Assembly (NCBI GenBank): GCA_023250095.1
Contig: JAHFBI010000006.1
Coordinates: 1 to 41,958, forward strand
Direction: 5' to 3'
DNA from: Candidatus Melainabacteria bacterium
Lineage (GTDB): Bacteria; Cyanobacteriota; Vampirovibrionia; Obscuribacterales; Obscuribacteraceae
Length of the DNA stretch: 41,958 nt
Positions 33,527 through 41,557 of the stretch are shown in pieces; within the stretch, counting starts at the first letter, position 1, and every line of letters starts with the position of its first letter. The translations under genes and the position numbers were made by a program. The notes beneath the pieces were generated by a model, which saw nothing but the letters and a program-made list of their open reading frames with translations, was not told where the DNA came from and ran no database searches.

Positions 33527-36034
33527 ATGAAGAAACCATTCCTGAGCATCCTGCTCATCCTTTTGTTCGCCGCCAAGACCTGCGCCCAGCCATCATGCGT
33601 GATGCCCAGCGCCTCACCTCGGTCGCATGGGCTGTGTGCAAGCCCTGCCTGGGGCTTCGTTCCTTCGCCACATTTCGGATACTGCCCTTCTCCCTGGTGG
33701 GGGTCGAGCTGGGGTTATAGCGCCGGACCTGTCTGGGGTTATTCCGGCTTGCCGGCGCCGGTCATCGACTACTGCCAGCCCGTAATCAGCGGGCAGGTTC
33801 TGCCGCCCGAGAACAAGGCAGCCGACCGGCTGATTGAGCTGTCCCCTTATTTGAGTCAGCCGCCCTCGGCAAGGCCCTCCGACCTGAGCCATCCTTCAAC
33901 GCCCGGAAGCCTGGATAAAGTACTTTCAGGAGTATGGCCGGGAAGCGAGGAGCCACAAACATCTCTGGTTCAACCAGGGACTGAGAAAGGGCCAAGAACT
34001 GAAAACAAATATCTGAGCCTTATCGACGACTACACGCGTGCCCTAGCAAGCAATCCAAACTGTGCCGGCTATCATTTGAACCGCGGGTTGGCTTATGCCT
34101 GGCTCAAGAAATACCCGAAGGCTCTCCTTGATCTTGAGCAAGCTATTTCTCTGGCGCCGGACAATGCCAGCTCTTACTACAATCGCGCATGCATCTACCA
34201 GGCGCTGGGGAACTGGGACCTGTCACAATCCGACTGCACACGAGCTCTTACACTTTCACCTGACAGCATCCGTTACCTTTACAAACGTGCTCTCATCAGA
34301 CTGAAGCTGGGACAAACAGTCGCCGCGCTTGCCGACTTGACTAGTGCGCTCAAACTAGATCCCCGCTCAGCCCAGCTTTATCTGACACGCGGGCTGGCTT
34401 ACTTTGATAGCAATCAGGCAGAGCGGGCACTCAACGACTACAACCAGTCCCTCAGGCTCTTACCAGGCAACAGACAGGCGCTCTTTGCCAGAGCCATGCT
34501 CTACTTCTCCATCAGGCAATACAGGCTGGCAACACAGAGTTTCGATCAGCTGATAGCCCTGGCGCCGGACAGCCCTGACGCCTTTGAAAACCGGGGACTA
34601 GCTTATTTTCAGCTAGGCGAATATGAAAAAGCCATCGACGACTATGGGGCAGCCATTGCACTTGCTCCTGCCTCCTGGCACTGCTACTTGAACCGCGCCG
34701 TAGCCCACCTGTTCTTGCTGAAGGGAGCCGACTGCGCTGCCGACGCGAGCCAGGCATTGTCCCTTGCTGGCTGGGAACAAGAAGCCGCGCCACAGCTTGC
34801 AGCACTCGTATGCCTGGGATACATCCAGGCGCACAACAGCGCCGCCGAAGCCGCATTTCTGACAGAGTCCACCGCTCATCTCAATCCAGACAAATGGCCT
34901 TACCCTATTTTCCTCTTCTGGCAGAAGAAAAAAAGCGCCGAGCAACTTCTCTCCCTGGCTGCCTCAGGCGATGCCCAAACTCAGGCCCGCGCCTGGATTG
35001 GCATGACAGAACTCTGGTCCGGGCAGCCGGCGGCAGCCGTCCCTTATCTAAAATGGGTAAAGGAAAACGGCGCCTCCGATCTCCTGGAATACAGTCTTGC
35101 TCAAACTTGCTTGCGCGGAACGCCCACCAAGCTCAAAGCGGTTGCCAGCCACCCGGTACAAAACAAATGGGCTGTTGTTGTTGGCGTGAGCAAGTTCAAA
35201 GACACAGGCATCAACCTCAAATATGCTGACAAGGACGCTCGTGATTTTTATCAATATCTGACAACTGCAGGTGGGTTCGCTGCCGATCACGTGAAGCTTC
35301 TTCTCAACGAACAGGCCTCTCGCGAGAAGATCCTCTCAGAGATTGGCGACAGTTTTTTGCCACGTGTCTCAAGCCCGCAAGATCTGGTAGTGGTTTATTT
35401 TTCCACACACGGCAGCCCTTCTATGCTCGATGAAAACGGGCTCAATTACCTTGTGGCCTATGACACCGATAAATTCAAGCTCTTTGCCACAGGACTGCCC
35501 GTGCAAGATCTAACTCGACTCATCAAAGAAAGAATACCTGCTGAAAAAGTGCTAGTCATTCTCGACGCCTGCCACAGCGGGGCTGCAGAAGTTGACGCCA
35601 AAGGGCTGACACGCAATACCAATTTCAATTGTGAGCAGCTAGCGCGCGAAGGAGCAGAGCTTGTACTCTGCTCGAGCGAGCCAAGCCAGCTTTCCTGGGA
35701 GTCCAAACGCTATCCCAATAGCGTTTTCACTCATCAGCTGATCGCTGGCTTGAAGCTGAAAGGACATGCCACCAGACTTGGCGAAGCCTATAGCTATGCA
35801 AAAAACACCGTCCAGCAAGAAGTCAGGCTCGATCGTGGGCAAGAACAGACCCCCGTATTGAAAAGCACCTGGCCTGGCAACGACTTGGCCCTGGCAGTGC
35901 CACCAGCGGAATCGGGATCAGAGGCGACATCGGCAGGGACGACGAAAGCGACGTCAAAAGCCATACCACCAGAGCCAGGCGTGTCAGGGGCGTCATCACC
36001 GTCGCCTTCTGCCCGGGCGGGAAAGTCCCACTGA
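33527..36034 (+). CDS. Secreted TPR-caspase (peptidase C14 / metacaspase-like)
   Basis: 835 residues. Signal peptide MKKPFLSILLILLFAAKTCA, then an aromatic Gly/Pro/Ser-rich spacer (PSPHFGYCPSPWWGSSWGYS), then seven or more TPRs from about residue 165 to 430 (LNRGLAYAWLKKYPKALLDL and similar). A helical linker leads to a caspase-fold domain at ~545-780: strand WAVVVGVSKF, catalytic His628 (VVYFSTHGSP) and Cys682 (VILDACHSGA), with CSSEPSQLSWES and NSVFTHQLIAGL typical of bacterial C14 proteins. The tail is Ser/Thr/Pro-rich and disordered. Export of a caspase-like protease is notable. ATG 33527 has GAGGCG upstream. The gene stands alone after def with a 133-bp gap. Confidence 0.92.
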   Translation: MKKPFLSILLILLFAAKTCAQPSCVMPSASPRSHGLCASPAWGFVPSPHFGYCPSPWWGSSWGYSAGPVWGYSGLPAPVIDYCQPVISGQVLPPENKAADRLIELSPYLSQPPSARPSDLSHPSTPGSLDKVLSGVWPGSEEPQTSLVQPGTEKGPRTENKYLSLIDDYTRALASNPNCAGYHLNRGLAYAWLKKYPKALLDLEQAISLAPDNASSYYNRACIYQALGNWDLSQSDCTRALTLSPDSIRYLYKRALIRLKLGQTVAALADLTSALKLDPRSAQLYLTRGLAYFDSNQAERALNDYNQSLRLLPGNRQALFARAMLYFSIRQYRLATQSFDQLIALAPDSPDAFENRGLAYFQLGEYEKAIDDYGAAIALAPASWHCYLNRAVAHLFLLKGADCAADASQALSLAGWEQEAAPQLAALVCLGYIQAHNSAAEAAFLTESTAHLNPDKWPYPIFLFWQKKKSAEQLLSLAASGDAQTQARAWIGMTELWSGQPAAAVPYLKWVKENGASDLLEYSLAQTCLRGTPTKLKAVASHPVQNKWAVVVGVSKFKDTGINLKYADKDARDFYQYLTTAGGFAADHVKLLLNEQASREKILSEIGDSFLPRVSSPQDLVVVYFSTHGSPSMLDENGLNYLVAYDTDKFKLFATGLPVQDLTRLIKERIPAEKVLVILDACHSGAAEVDAKGLTRNTNFNCEQLAREGAELVLCSSEPSQLSWESKRYPNSVFTHQLIAGLKLKGHATRLGEAYSYAKNTVQQEVRLDRGQEQTPVLKSTWPGNDLALAVPPAESGSEATSAGTTKATSKAIPPEPGVSGASSPSPSARAGKSH

Positions 36035-36238
36035 CAGGCTCAGCCGCGCAGCATCCTGCCTCAAGAGAAACACGGAAACTGCCTCCCTGCCGCAGCGCAT
36101 TGCCATCCGCCGGAACCAACCTTGTTCGAATCTGATTCATCCAGAAGAACCTGTGGCAAGTCACCGGTCCTGAATACACCCCAAATACTTGCCAGTCACA
36201 TCTCGATTGACTGCAAGCAAACAGTGCCGCCGGAGAGG

Positions 36239-36454
36239 CTAGCTGACAGTAGCCGCCGTAAAAACCGCCCCTGGATACTCATCAAGGCAACTTTCCTGGG
36301 GCTCGCACTGCAGATGTCCACATTCGCACGGACCGATCTCCAGATCGGCGTCAGCATCAACACGTGAGCACTCACTGCAACAGTAATTGCCCTCCCGGCA
36401 GACATGACAGGAACAGCACGGATTAGCACAAAGTCTAGGTTTCAAGCTACTCAT
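36239..36454 (-). CDS. Bacterial metallothionein (SmtA/BmtA-like)
   Basis: 71 residues with 12 Cys and 2 His. The N-terminal 50 residues follow the bacterial metallothionein layout: LCANPCCSCHV, then GNYCCSEC, then a spacer, then GPCECGHLQC, compared with cyanobacterial SmtA's C-x-C-E-P-C-x-C, YYCSEAC and KGCGHTGC. Such proteins wrap Zn/Cd/Cu in a Cys/His cluster in the cytoplasm. The start is firm: AGGAGG lies 8 nt before ATG 36454, while the longer frame from GTG 36463 would overlap the ribosome site. The C-terminal ~20 residues (with one further Cys56) are an extension absent from SmtA. There is no SmtB-type repressor gene next to it. The plus-strand open frame over the same bases is a shadow. 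Confidence 0.8.
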   Translation of the reverse strand: MSSLKPRLCANPCCSCHVCREGNYCCSECSRVDADADLEIGPCECGHLQCEPQESCLDEYPGAVFTAATVS

Positions 36455-36487
36455 CTCCGGCACCTCCTTCTCAAAAGACAGATGAGT

Positions 36488-36718
36488 TTATGCCTGTCCT
36501 GACCGGACAAGAGCAGACACGTCGCCTGAGCGCTCATCCAGCTCCAAGTCAAAAAGCTGTCTTCTCAATTCCGCTAGAACCAGATCAAAGCGCGCTATGC
36601 ATCCACTATGAACGGCCTTGCCGACGAACAAACTGTCATGAAGCTCTCGCTGATCTTCAAGCAGCCGGATGATCGCTTCCAGATAGCTCCTCTCCATGAT
36701 ATTTGCACCACACTTCAT
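36488..36718 (-). CDS. Small hypothetical helical protein
   Basis: 76 residues, predicted mostly helical (YLEAIIRLLEDQRELHDSLF then LVLAELRRQLFDLELDE). GGAAAG stands ~9 nt upstream of ATG 36718. It lies 34 bp upstream of the metallothionein start on the same strand and could be co-transcribed. It overlaps the end of the candidate frame at 36657-36929 by 62 nt in another frame, so either one is spurious or an older single gene was frameshifted. Function unknown. Confidence 0.45.
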   Translation of the reverse strand: MKCGANIMERSYLEAIIRLLEDQRELHDSLFVGKAVHSGCIARFDLVLAELRRQLFDLELDERSGDVSALVRSGQA

Positions 36719-36929
36719 AAAAGCTGTCTTTCCAAAGCCGGGCAGCTCGGGTCTCCAGCTCCAGCCCGATAGGAGCTGACAGCTTCCTTTTTCGCCATGA
36801 CACTACCGGCTGCCGCTCCTGCTCTTCAGCTTTGCGCCCTCCGCCGGCAGAAAATGCCTCATCACGCTCTTGCCGGCTGGGCTCAGGCAATCCCCGCCCG
36901 ACCGGTGACTTACTCACTGTCTGAACCAT
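36657..36929 (-). CDS. Doubtful small open frame
   Basis: 90 residues from ATG 36929, which has GAGGG 8 nt upstream. The composition is Arg/Glu/Gly/Ser-rich (EPSRQERDEAFSAGGGRKAE) with a more structured end (APIGLELETRAARLWKDSFY). No family is recognised. Its last 62 nt overlap the start of the 76-residue gene in a different frame. It is listed because of its ribosome site, but it may be non-coding. Confidence 0.3.
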   Translation of the reverse strand: MVQTVSKSPVGRGLPEPSRQERDEAFSAGGGRKAEEQERQPVVSWRKRKLSAPIGLELETRAARLWKDSFYEVWCKYHGEELSGSDHPAA

Positions 36930-37219
36930 AGAACTAGCCCTCAAAACAATCCTGCAACACTTTCGGAAGACCGTCCGGCAGAAACACGTGGGCTCCAACT
37001 ATATTATCGCTAGAGACTGCAGCAGTCCGGCTCAAGATAGCGTGTATCTTGCTAAAGGAAACTATGTATCTTCTGTGATACTGCCGCAACAGAAACAAAA
37101 AAGCTCCAGGCGAAAGGCCTCCAATTCCCGAGTGTTTATGCGACTTTCACAAATCGTTGGTAGACTGGTTTTAAGTAAATATTCTCCCCGAGCGCAGCTG
37201 AATAAAGGAAGGAAAGCGT

Positions 37220-37684
37220 ATGACTACATGCAACGAAATCATGACGAAAGATGTCGTCTGCTGCGTTCCATCCACACCAGTCGATATGGTGGCACGCTTG
37301 ATGAGAGTGCGCGATATTGGCTCAGTAGCTATTGTGGAGGACCTCTCCACGAACAAACTTGTGGGACTGATTACTGACCGCGACATAGTCTTGCGTATTG
37401 TCGCTGAAGGCAAAAATCCCAAGACGCTGCCAGTGGAGGACTTCATGACGCGCAGGCTGATAACCTGCGAGAAGGATGCAGGCGTTGATAATGCTCTGAC
37501 TCTCATGGAAAAACACCAGATTCGCCGGCTGCCTATTATCGATTCCTCAGGCAGGGTCACCGGCATTATTGCTACATCCGATATAGTTTCCCGGCTCAGG
37601 CAGTCCGACAAAACAACCGGGCTGTTCCAGGCCATATTGCGCATGCGTGCCCCAATCCGTCCGCAAGTGGCAGCACCGATTTAA
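37220..37684 (+). CDS. CBS-domain pair protein
   Basis: 154 residues composed of two CBS motifs forming one Bateman module: CNEIMTKDVVCCVPSTPVDM to GLITDRDIVLRIV (residues ~3-65), and VEDFMTRRLITCEKDAGVDN to GIIATSDIVSRLR (~72-135). The GLITDRDI and GIIATSDI ends are the nucleotide-binding strands. Such stand-alone pairs bind AMP/ATP-type ligands and act as energy sensors or modulate partner proteins. AAGGAAGG precedes ATG 37220. The minus-strand frame over the same bases is a shadow. The gene is convergent with the 251-residue exported protein. Confidence 0.92.
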   Translation: MTTCNEIMTKDVVCCVPSTPVDMVARLMRVRDIGSVAIVEDLSTNKLVGLITDRDIVLRIVAEGKNPKTLPVEDFMTRRLITCEKDAGVDNALTLMEKHQIRRLPIIDSSGRVTGIIATSDIVSRLRQSDKTTGLFQAILRMRAPIRPQVAAPI

Positions 37685-37711
37685 GTCCGGCAGGACTTAG
37701 AGACGATTCTC
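37682..37711. terminator. Two back-to-back hairpins in the gap between convergent genes
   Basis: TAAGTCC-GGCA-GGACTTA (37682-37699) overlaps the stop codon of the CBS gene, and GAGA-CGAT-TCTC (37700-37711) follows at once and ends where the minus-strand gene ends. Both are perfect and fill the 27-bp gap. They lack long U-tracts; bidirectional termination is inferred from position. Confidence 0.45.
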
Positions 37712-38467
37712 TCAACGCAGAGCCTGCCCTTCCAGAAAAACTTTCCAGAGCGGCTTTCCATCTTGATCATAATCAATGTTCAAGATCTTCAAGTGCATGC
37801 GGCGTGGAGCTTCAAGCTTCAAAAGGCATGACACTTCGGTAAAGCCCGAGTGAACAGCCGTCCCGAGCCGATCGACCACTGTGACCGCGTCTATCCGCGT
37901 TTGCTCGATTGTCCTGGGCGTTAGTTGGCTGAGATCATTGGAAACAGTCAAGGGCATGTTGAAGCCGCCCGACACCAGCGCCGGTCCACGGCTTGTCGTC
38001 AGCTGAATCTTCAGACCACGGGCAAAAGAGACATCTGACGTATCCAGAACAAGAGCCCCATCTGCGCCCCGAAGAAAGGAAAGAACAATTTGCCCCCTCT
38101 TGCCGTATTTGAAATATCGCTGCGTCTCAACTATAAATTGCAAACAATAAGGCTCGCCACCATGTTGCTCAGGATAGGACTGTAGGCACTTTATTGAAAC
38201 AGAGCCCCACCATTTCCCGCAGAAAGCATCGCTCACGGGACCCTTAGCAAAGGCTCCCTCAGTCGTCCTTGCCCGAAGCAAGTCGGCAGGCAAAACCGGC
38301 TCAGCGCCGAATTCAATCGCCTCCACCCTGCCGAGCATAGGGCGATTAACTCCGCTTTCTTGCACAGGAGTATTTGCCTCAGACGATAAGAAAAGCCCGC
38401 AGACAGCCGCGGGAATTGCCAAAAAACAGATGGCAGCACAAGCATATCGCCCCTTCATCAGCCGCAT
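37712..38467 (-). CDS. Hypothetical exported protein
   Basis: 251 residues. An N-terminal signal sequence (YACAAICFLAIPAAVCGLFL) is visible, although the basic start MRLMKGR and short c-region leave open a membrane anchor. The mature protein is predicted mostly beta, with a GGFNMPLTVSN segment and paired Cys (FCGKWWGSVSIKCLQ). No family is recognised. ATG 38467 has AAGG at 5 nt. It converges on the CBS gene with 27 bp between the stops. Confidence 0.65.
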   Translation of the reverse strand: MRLMKGRYACAAICFLAIPAAVCGLFLSSEANTPVQESGVNRPMLGRVEAIEFGAEPVLPADLLRARTTEGAFAKGPVSDAFCGKWWGSVSIKCLQSYPEQHGGEPYCLQFIVETQRYFKYGKRGQIVLSFLRGADGALVLDTSDVSFARGLKIQLTTSRGPALVSGGFNMPLTVSNDLSQLTPRTIEQTRIDAVTVVDRLGTAVHSGFTEVSCLLKLEAPRRMHLKILNIDYDQDGKPLWKVFLEGQALR

Positions 38468-39258
38468 ACCGCCTTCCCGGAAAAGAAGATTTTAGCAGGG
38501 AGCCTCAGGTACCATAGATGCATTGTTAGCTAAAATAGTCCATCCGACACAAATTCTCATGAGGACATAACAAACACCACCCACAATACCCTTCGAAACC
38601 AAATTCCTTACTGGTACCGGCGGCAACTCTTAGCGCCATGTCCATGGCTTTGCGCCTCTGGTTCTTGAACCTGAGAGGCAAGGAGCTGTCTTACGAAATC
38701 TGTTCTGACACTCCTCTTGTAATAGTTCAGAACGGATTCGAGAGCCGCGTGCAAATCCAGTTCGACGGACAGCTGGTTGCTGACGTCCATCTCTTGCTGG
38801 CAAGAATATGTAATTCTGGCAACGCATCCATAAAAGACCAGAGTAAGATTCAGTCCGGCACTCTTGAACAAGAAAGACTTTCTTCTGGCAAAAGTCCTTG
38901 TAAGCCACCCACCATTTTCTGCGGTGAGAGTCACACGTCACATCGAAGGCATCCACGAAATCACGCAAATGAAAGAGCATGTCATGCTCCCGATCATAAT
39001 GGGCAATGCCAAGGCAGCGGCCAGGCTGCTGGCCCTTCTGCTGACTGATCCGGAGAACTCTTCCGGCTGTCTTTCGGACAGGTCTTTCCTGCCTGTTGCT
39101 TTCCGGCTTCGGCTACCTGCCGATGTCGGTAGGACTCTAGTCCCCAGAAAAGAACCGCAAGACTCTGTGCAGACTGCTGGATCTGCCCAAAGAAGTCGCT
39201 ATGTAACTATGCACTCATCACTGAGCGCTCTGCCGTATATCGTCAGGCTGTGAAAGCA
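38468..39258. other. 790-bp region without a supportable gene
   Basis: Several overlapping open frames exist on both strands (plus 38638-39048, minus 38608-38934, plus 38864-39253), but none has a ribosome site with a protein-like start or a recognisable family. The stretch around 39060-39125 is another pyrimidine-rich low-complexity tract (recurring CTTTCCGGCT, GTCTTTC). This could be decayed coding DNA or a long control region. Confidence 0.45.
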
Positions 39259-39465
39259 TCAAGCCGATGCTGCGCCGCGTTTCTGGAAGAAGTGATAAGC
39301 CTCGTAAAGAGCACAGACTCCCACGAGTCCGTACACCACTCTCGTCCACATACTGGCATCACCCAGAAGAGTGGTAACAAGATTGTAGTTAAAAGCCCCT
39401 ACCAGACCCCAGTTCAGTCCACCTACTAGCAACAGAACCATGGCTATAAAATCGAAGTTTTTCAT
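39259..39465 (-). CDS. DUF378 family small membrane protein
   Basis: 68 residues with two TM helices: FDFIAMVLLLVGGLNWGLVG and WTRVVYGLVGVCALYEAYHF. The GGLNWGLVG motif in helix one and the VYxLVGxxALY motif in helix two are diagnostic for DUF378 (YuzA-like). The role of the family is unknown. ATG 39465 is chosen, with AACAGG at 9 nt; ATG 39486 would add seven polar residues not typical for the family. Confidence 0.88.
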   Translation of the reverse strand: MKNFDFIAMVLLLVGGLNWGLVGAFNYNLVTTLLGDASMWTRVVYGLVGVCALYEAYHFFQKRGAASA

Positions 39466-39486
39466 TTGCGTATACCTGTTCCACAT

Positions 39487-40036
39487 ATATCAAACTCAGC
39501 CGAGGAGCGGTTCTCCTCCGGCCGTTTTCTTATGCTTAATTTAAGTTTAATACCGCTTCCGGTATCATGTCAAGAGACGCTTGCGCAGGATCCCTTACAG
39601 GGAGCGAATTTCGGCGGTCGTTTCCGGAAAAGCAATCCCAAAGAAACGACGCCCTGACAATTCCGCCTGGCACAGCACTACCCTGGACCCGTGTGCCCGG
39701 CACGTTTCGCTTCTGCAGCTCGAGCAATTCCTGGCAAAAACAGTCGAAGAAATATCTGCAAGCAACTCTGCTACCAGGTGCCGCAGAGCTCGTCCCTTGA
39801 GCGCAAAGACTCTTCCTCAAGCCACTGAGTCGAGAAATTAGAGAAATAAGCAAGGCACAGATATCACGCTCTGCCAGGCGCCCTTACCGGAGTTCAGGCA
39901 ATCTCGCACCATCAAAGAGATTGGCAGAACAAGCCGGTAGAATGTCCCAAATCGAGGCGACAGGCAACTTCCCTCAACACTGCAGACTCTCGAGGTTTAG
40001 CAAAACCAGTCCTTCGGACTCTTGTGTCAATGGTTT
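39487..40036. other. 550-bp gap without a supportable gene
   Basis: Open frames on both strands here lack ribosome sites and have biased composition. The only structure found is the AT-rich tract and hairpin at 39550-39565, upstream of the DUF378 gene. Confidence 0.5.
39550..39565. promoter_or_regulatory. Perfect hairpin/operator-like inverted repeat beside an AT-rich tract
   Basis: ATACCG-CTTC-CGGTAT is a perfect 6-bp inverted repeat. On the plus strand it directly follows CTTAATTTAAGTTTAA. It is ~85 bp upstream of the DUF378 start (minus strand), so it may be an operator for that gene or a terminator of something else. Confidence 0.35.
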
Positions 40037-40255
40037 TTAGTGCCCCTGACTCATCCAGATGATGGCAGCCGCAGCCGAAGCAAGAGCGACAAGCACACCG
40101 ACAAGCTGGCGAGGCAGTGCCGCTTTTGGTCCAGATGGCGCCAGCGAATAAGAGCCACACTTCCGGCAAGCTACCCTGTGTTCGAAGTGCAAGGCATCGC
40201 AGTGGCTGCAAATTAGAGGATTGACCTGTGTGGGTTTTGTCTTTGTAGACTGCAT
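40037..40255 (-). CDS. Small zinc-ribbon membrane protein
   Basis: 72 residues from ATG 40255. A zinc ribbon of the form CSHC-x(11)-CRKC (ICSHCDALHFEHRVACRKCG) is followed by a basic linker and one C-terminal TM helix (LVGVLVALASAAAAIIWMSQ). The open frame begins at 40357, but those codons have no ribosome site and an unlikely composition. Zinc-ribbon plus TM proteins are common small unknowns; no function is assigned. Confidence 0.65.
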   Translation of the reverse strand: MQSTKTKPTQVNPLICSHCDALHFEHRVACRKCGSYSLAPSGPKAALPRQLVGVLVALASAAAAIIWMSQGH

Positions 40256-40457
40256 GATTGTTTCAGACCTTTGTTTTTCAGGATGGCGCATCAGGTGAAT
40301 CTTACAGCCTTGCTTGACATCCGTCAAAGGGGATTTTCCCCATCCTTTCCCTGCCACAAGGAAAAACTCGCATCAAGGTTGCAGCAAACCCGGCAAAGTC
40401 CGGACAGAAAGTTCACTGGGAAGGCAACCGGTCACCAGGCTCACCGAGGCGGAGAAC

Positions 40458-41417
40458 TCACTTGGTGATTGTGCTGGATCTTTTATTGGCAAGAGTGCGC
40501 TTGAAAAACTTGAGGACAGCCTCGAATTGACTGGGCCCGCCAAATGCATGCCCGCCCCCTTGAACTATCGCCAGAGAAACGTCTGCACCTGCTTTCTTCA
40601 AAAGTCCGTAAAGTTCTTCGCTTTGAGCTTTGGGAACGATATCGTCGCGATCTCCGTGCATGATCAAAAAGGGCGGTGTGCTGGCGCTGACATATGTGAC
40701 CGGGCTGGCAATGGACAGACTGTGTTTGTCCATTGCGCCTCCCATGAAAGGATAAACAGGCGAAGATTTGCCCGAAAAGCTCATCCGATTGTCAGGCGGG
40801 CACTGCTTCGGCGCGCTCACCAGGTCGGTGGGTCCGCACCAGTCGCAGACCGCCTGCACGCGGCTGGAAGCTTTTAAATTGCCGCTGTCACCTTCCATCT
40901 CAAGGCGATCTCCGGTCGTCCCGAGCAGAGCTGCCAGATGACCGCCAGCCGATGAACCCCAGACACCAATCCGCTCGGGATCGATATGAAAGCGCCCGGC
41001 ACTGGTGCGAAGGAAGCGGACAGCAGCTTTGCAATCGTGGATCTGAGCTGGAAAGGCGGCCTCCTGGCTCAGCCTGTAATTGACGCTGGCGGCAGCAAAA
41101 CCTTCAGGCAGGAAAAGAGCCGGCGGACACTCCCCCTTGTTTCCCGCCAGCCAGGCCCCGCCATGTATCCAAATAATGAGCGGGCAAGGTCGGCTACCAG
41201 GCGGCGGCAAATAAAGATCGAGAGTCTGAGCCCGGTTATGGCTGCCCGACACATAAGGCAGATCCTTGTATGTCCTTCTGTCCGGGTCAAAGCCGCTCCC
41301 GGGCGCTGAAGGAGCTGACTCATACCTGCTCTGAGCCAGGGGCACTGCTTCCCGGCAGCCAGTAAGGACCGGCACCAGAACAAACAGGCTGATAAGGGCT
41401 CTTTTCTTTGCTTTCAT
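40458..41417 (-). CDS. Alpha/beta-hydrolase (BD-FAE/HSL-like esterase) lipoprotein
   Basis: 319 residues. The signal peptide ends in the lipobox VLTGC (Cys21), so it is an outer-face lipoprotein. The hydrolase domain has the oxyanion motif HGGAW (residues 85-89), nucleophile Ser156 in GSSAG, acid Asp258 in HGDRDDIV and His290 in GGGHAFGG. The HGGAW and GSSAGG pair is typical of BD-FAE/hormone-sensitive-lipase-type carboxylesterases and polysaccharide deacetylating esterases. ATG 41417 is used; GTG 41429 is the alternative. The gene is divergent from the selenoprotein gene with ~140 bp between them. The natural substrate is unknown. Confidence 0.92.
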   Translation of the reverse strand: MKAKKRALISLFVLVPVLTGCREAVPLAQSRYESAPSAPGSGFDPDRRTYKDLPYVSGSHNRAQTLDLYLPPPGSRPCPLIIWIHGGAWLAGNKGECPPALFLPEGFAAASVNYRLSQEAAFPAQIHDCKAAVRFLRTSAGRFHIDPERIGVWGSSAGGHLAALLGTTGDRLEMEGDSGNLKASSRVQAVCDWCGPTDLVSAPKQCPPDNRMSFSGKSSPVYPFMGGAMDKHSLSIASPVTYVSASTPPFLIMHGDRDDIVPKAQSEELYGLLKKAGADVSLAIVQGGGHAFGGPSQFEAVLKFFKRTLANKRSSTITK

Positions 41418-41557
41418 CTTCCGTCTCACTGACGATTTTAGCCTCTGGCTTAGCCGGCCATAACAAGCCGGGTGGCAGGCTTAAGTTTGCCATATGGAGC
41501 GGATGCGGCACCTGGAATATATTATGAGAACCGACGCTTTAGAAGGAGGTATCAGTG

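Noticed and set aside
36122-36367. Plus-strand open frame opposite the metallothionein gene
   Set aside because: It has no ribosome site, and the minus strand has AGGAGG plus a conserved Cys pattern.
37171-37644. Minus-strand open frame opposite the CBS gene
   Set aside because: It is a shadow of a two-CBS protein that has a clear ribosome site on the plus strand.
38638-39253. Overlapping open frames on both strands
   Set aside because: None has a supported start or family, and they overlap one another; left as an unassigned region.
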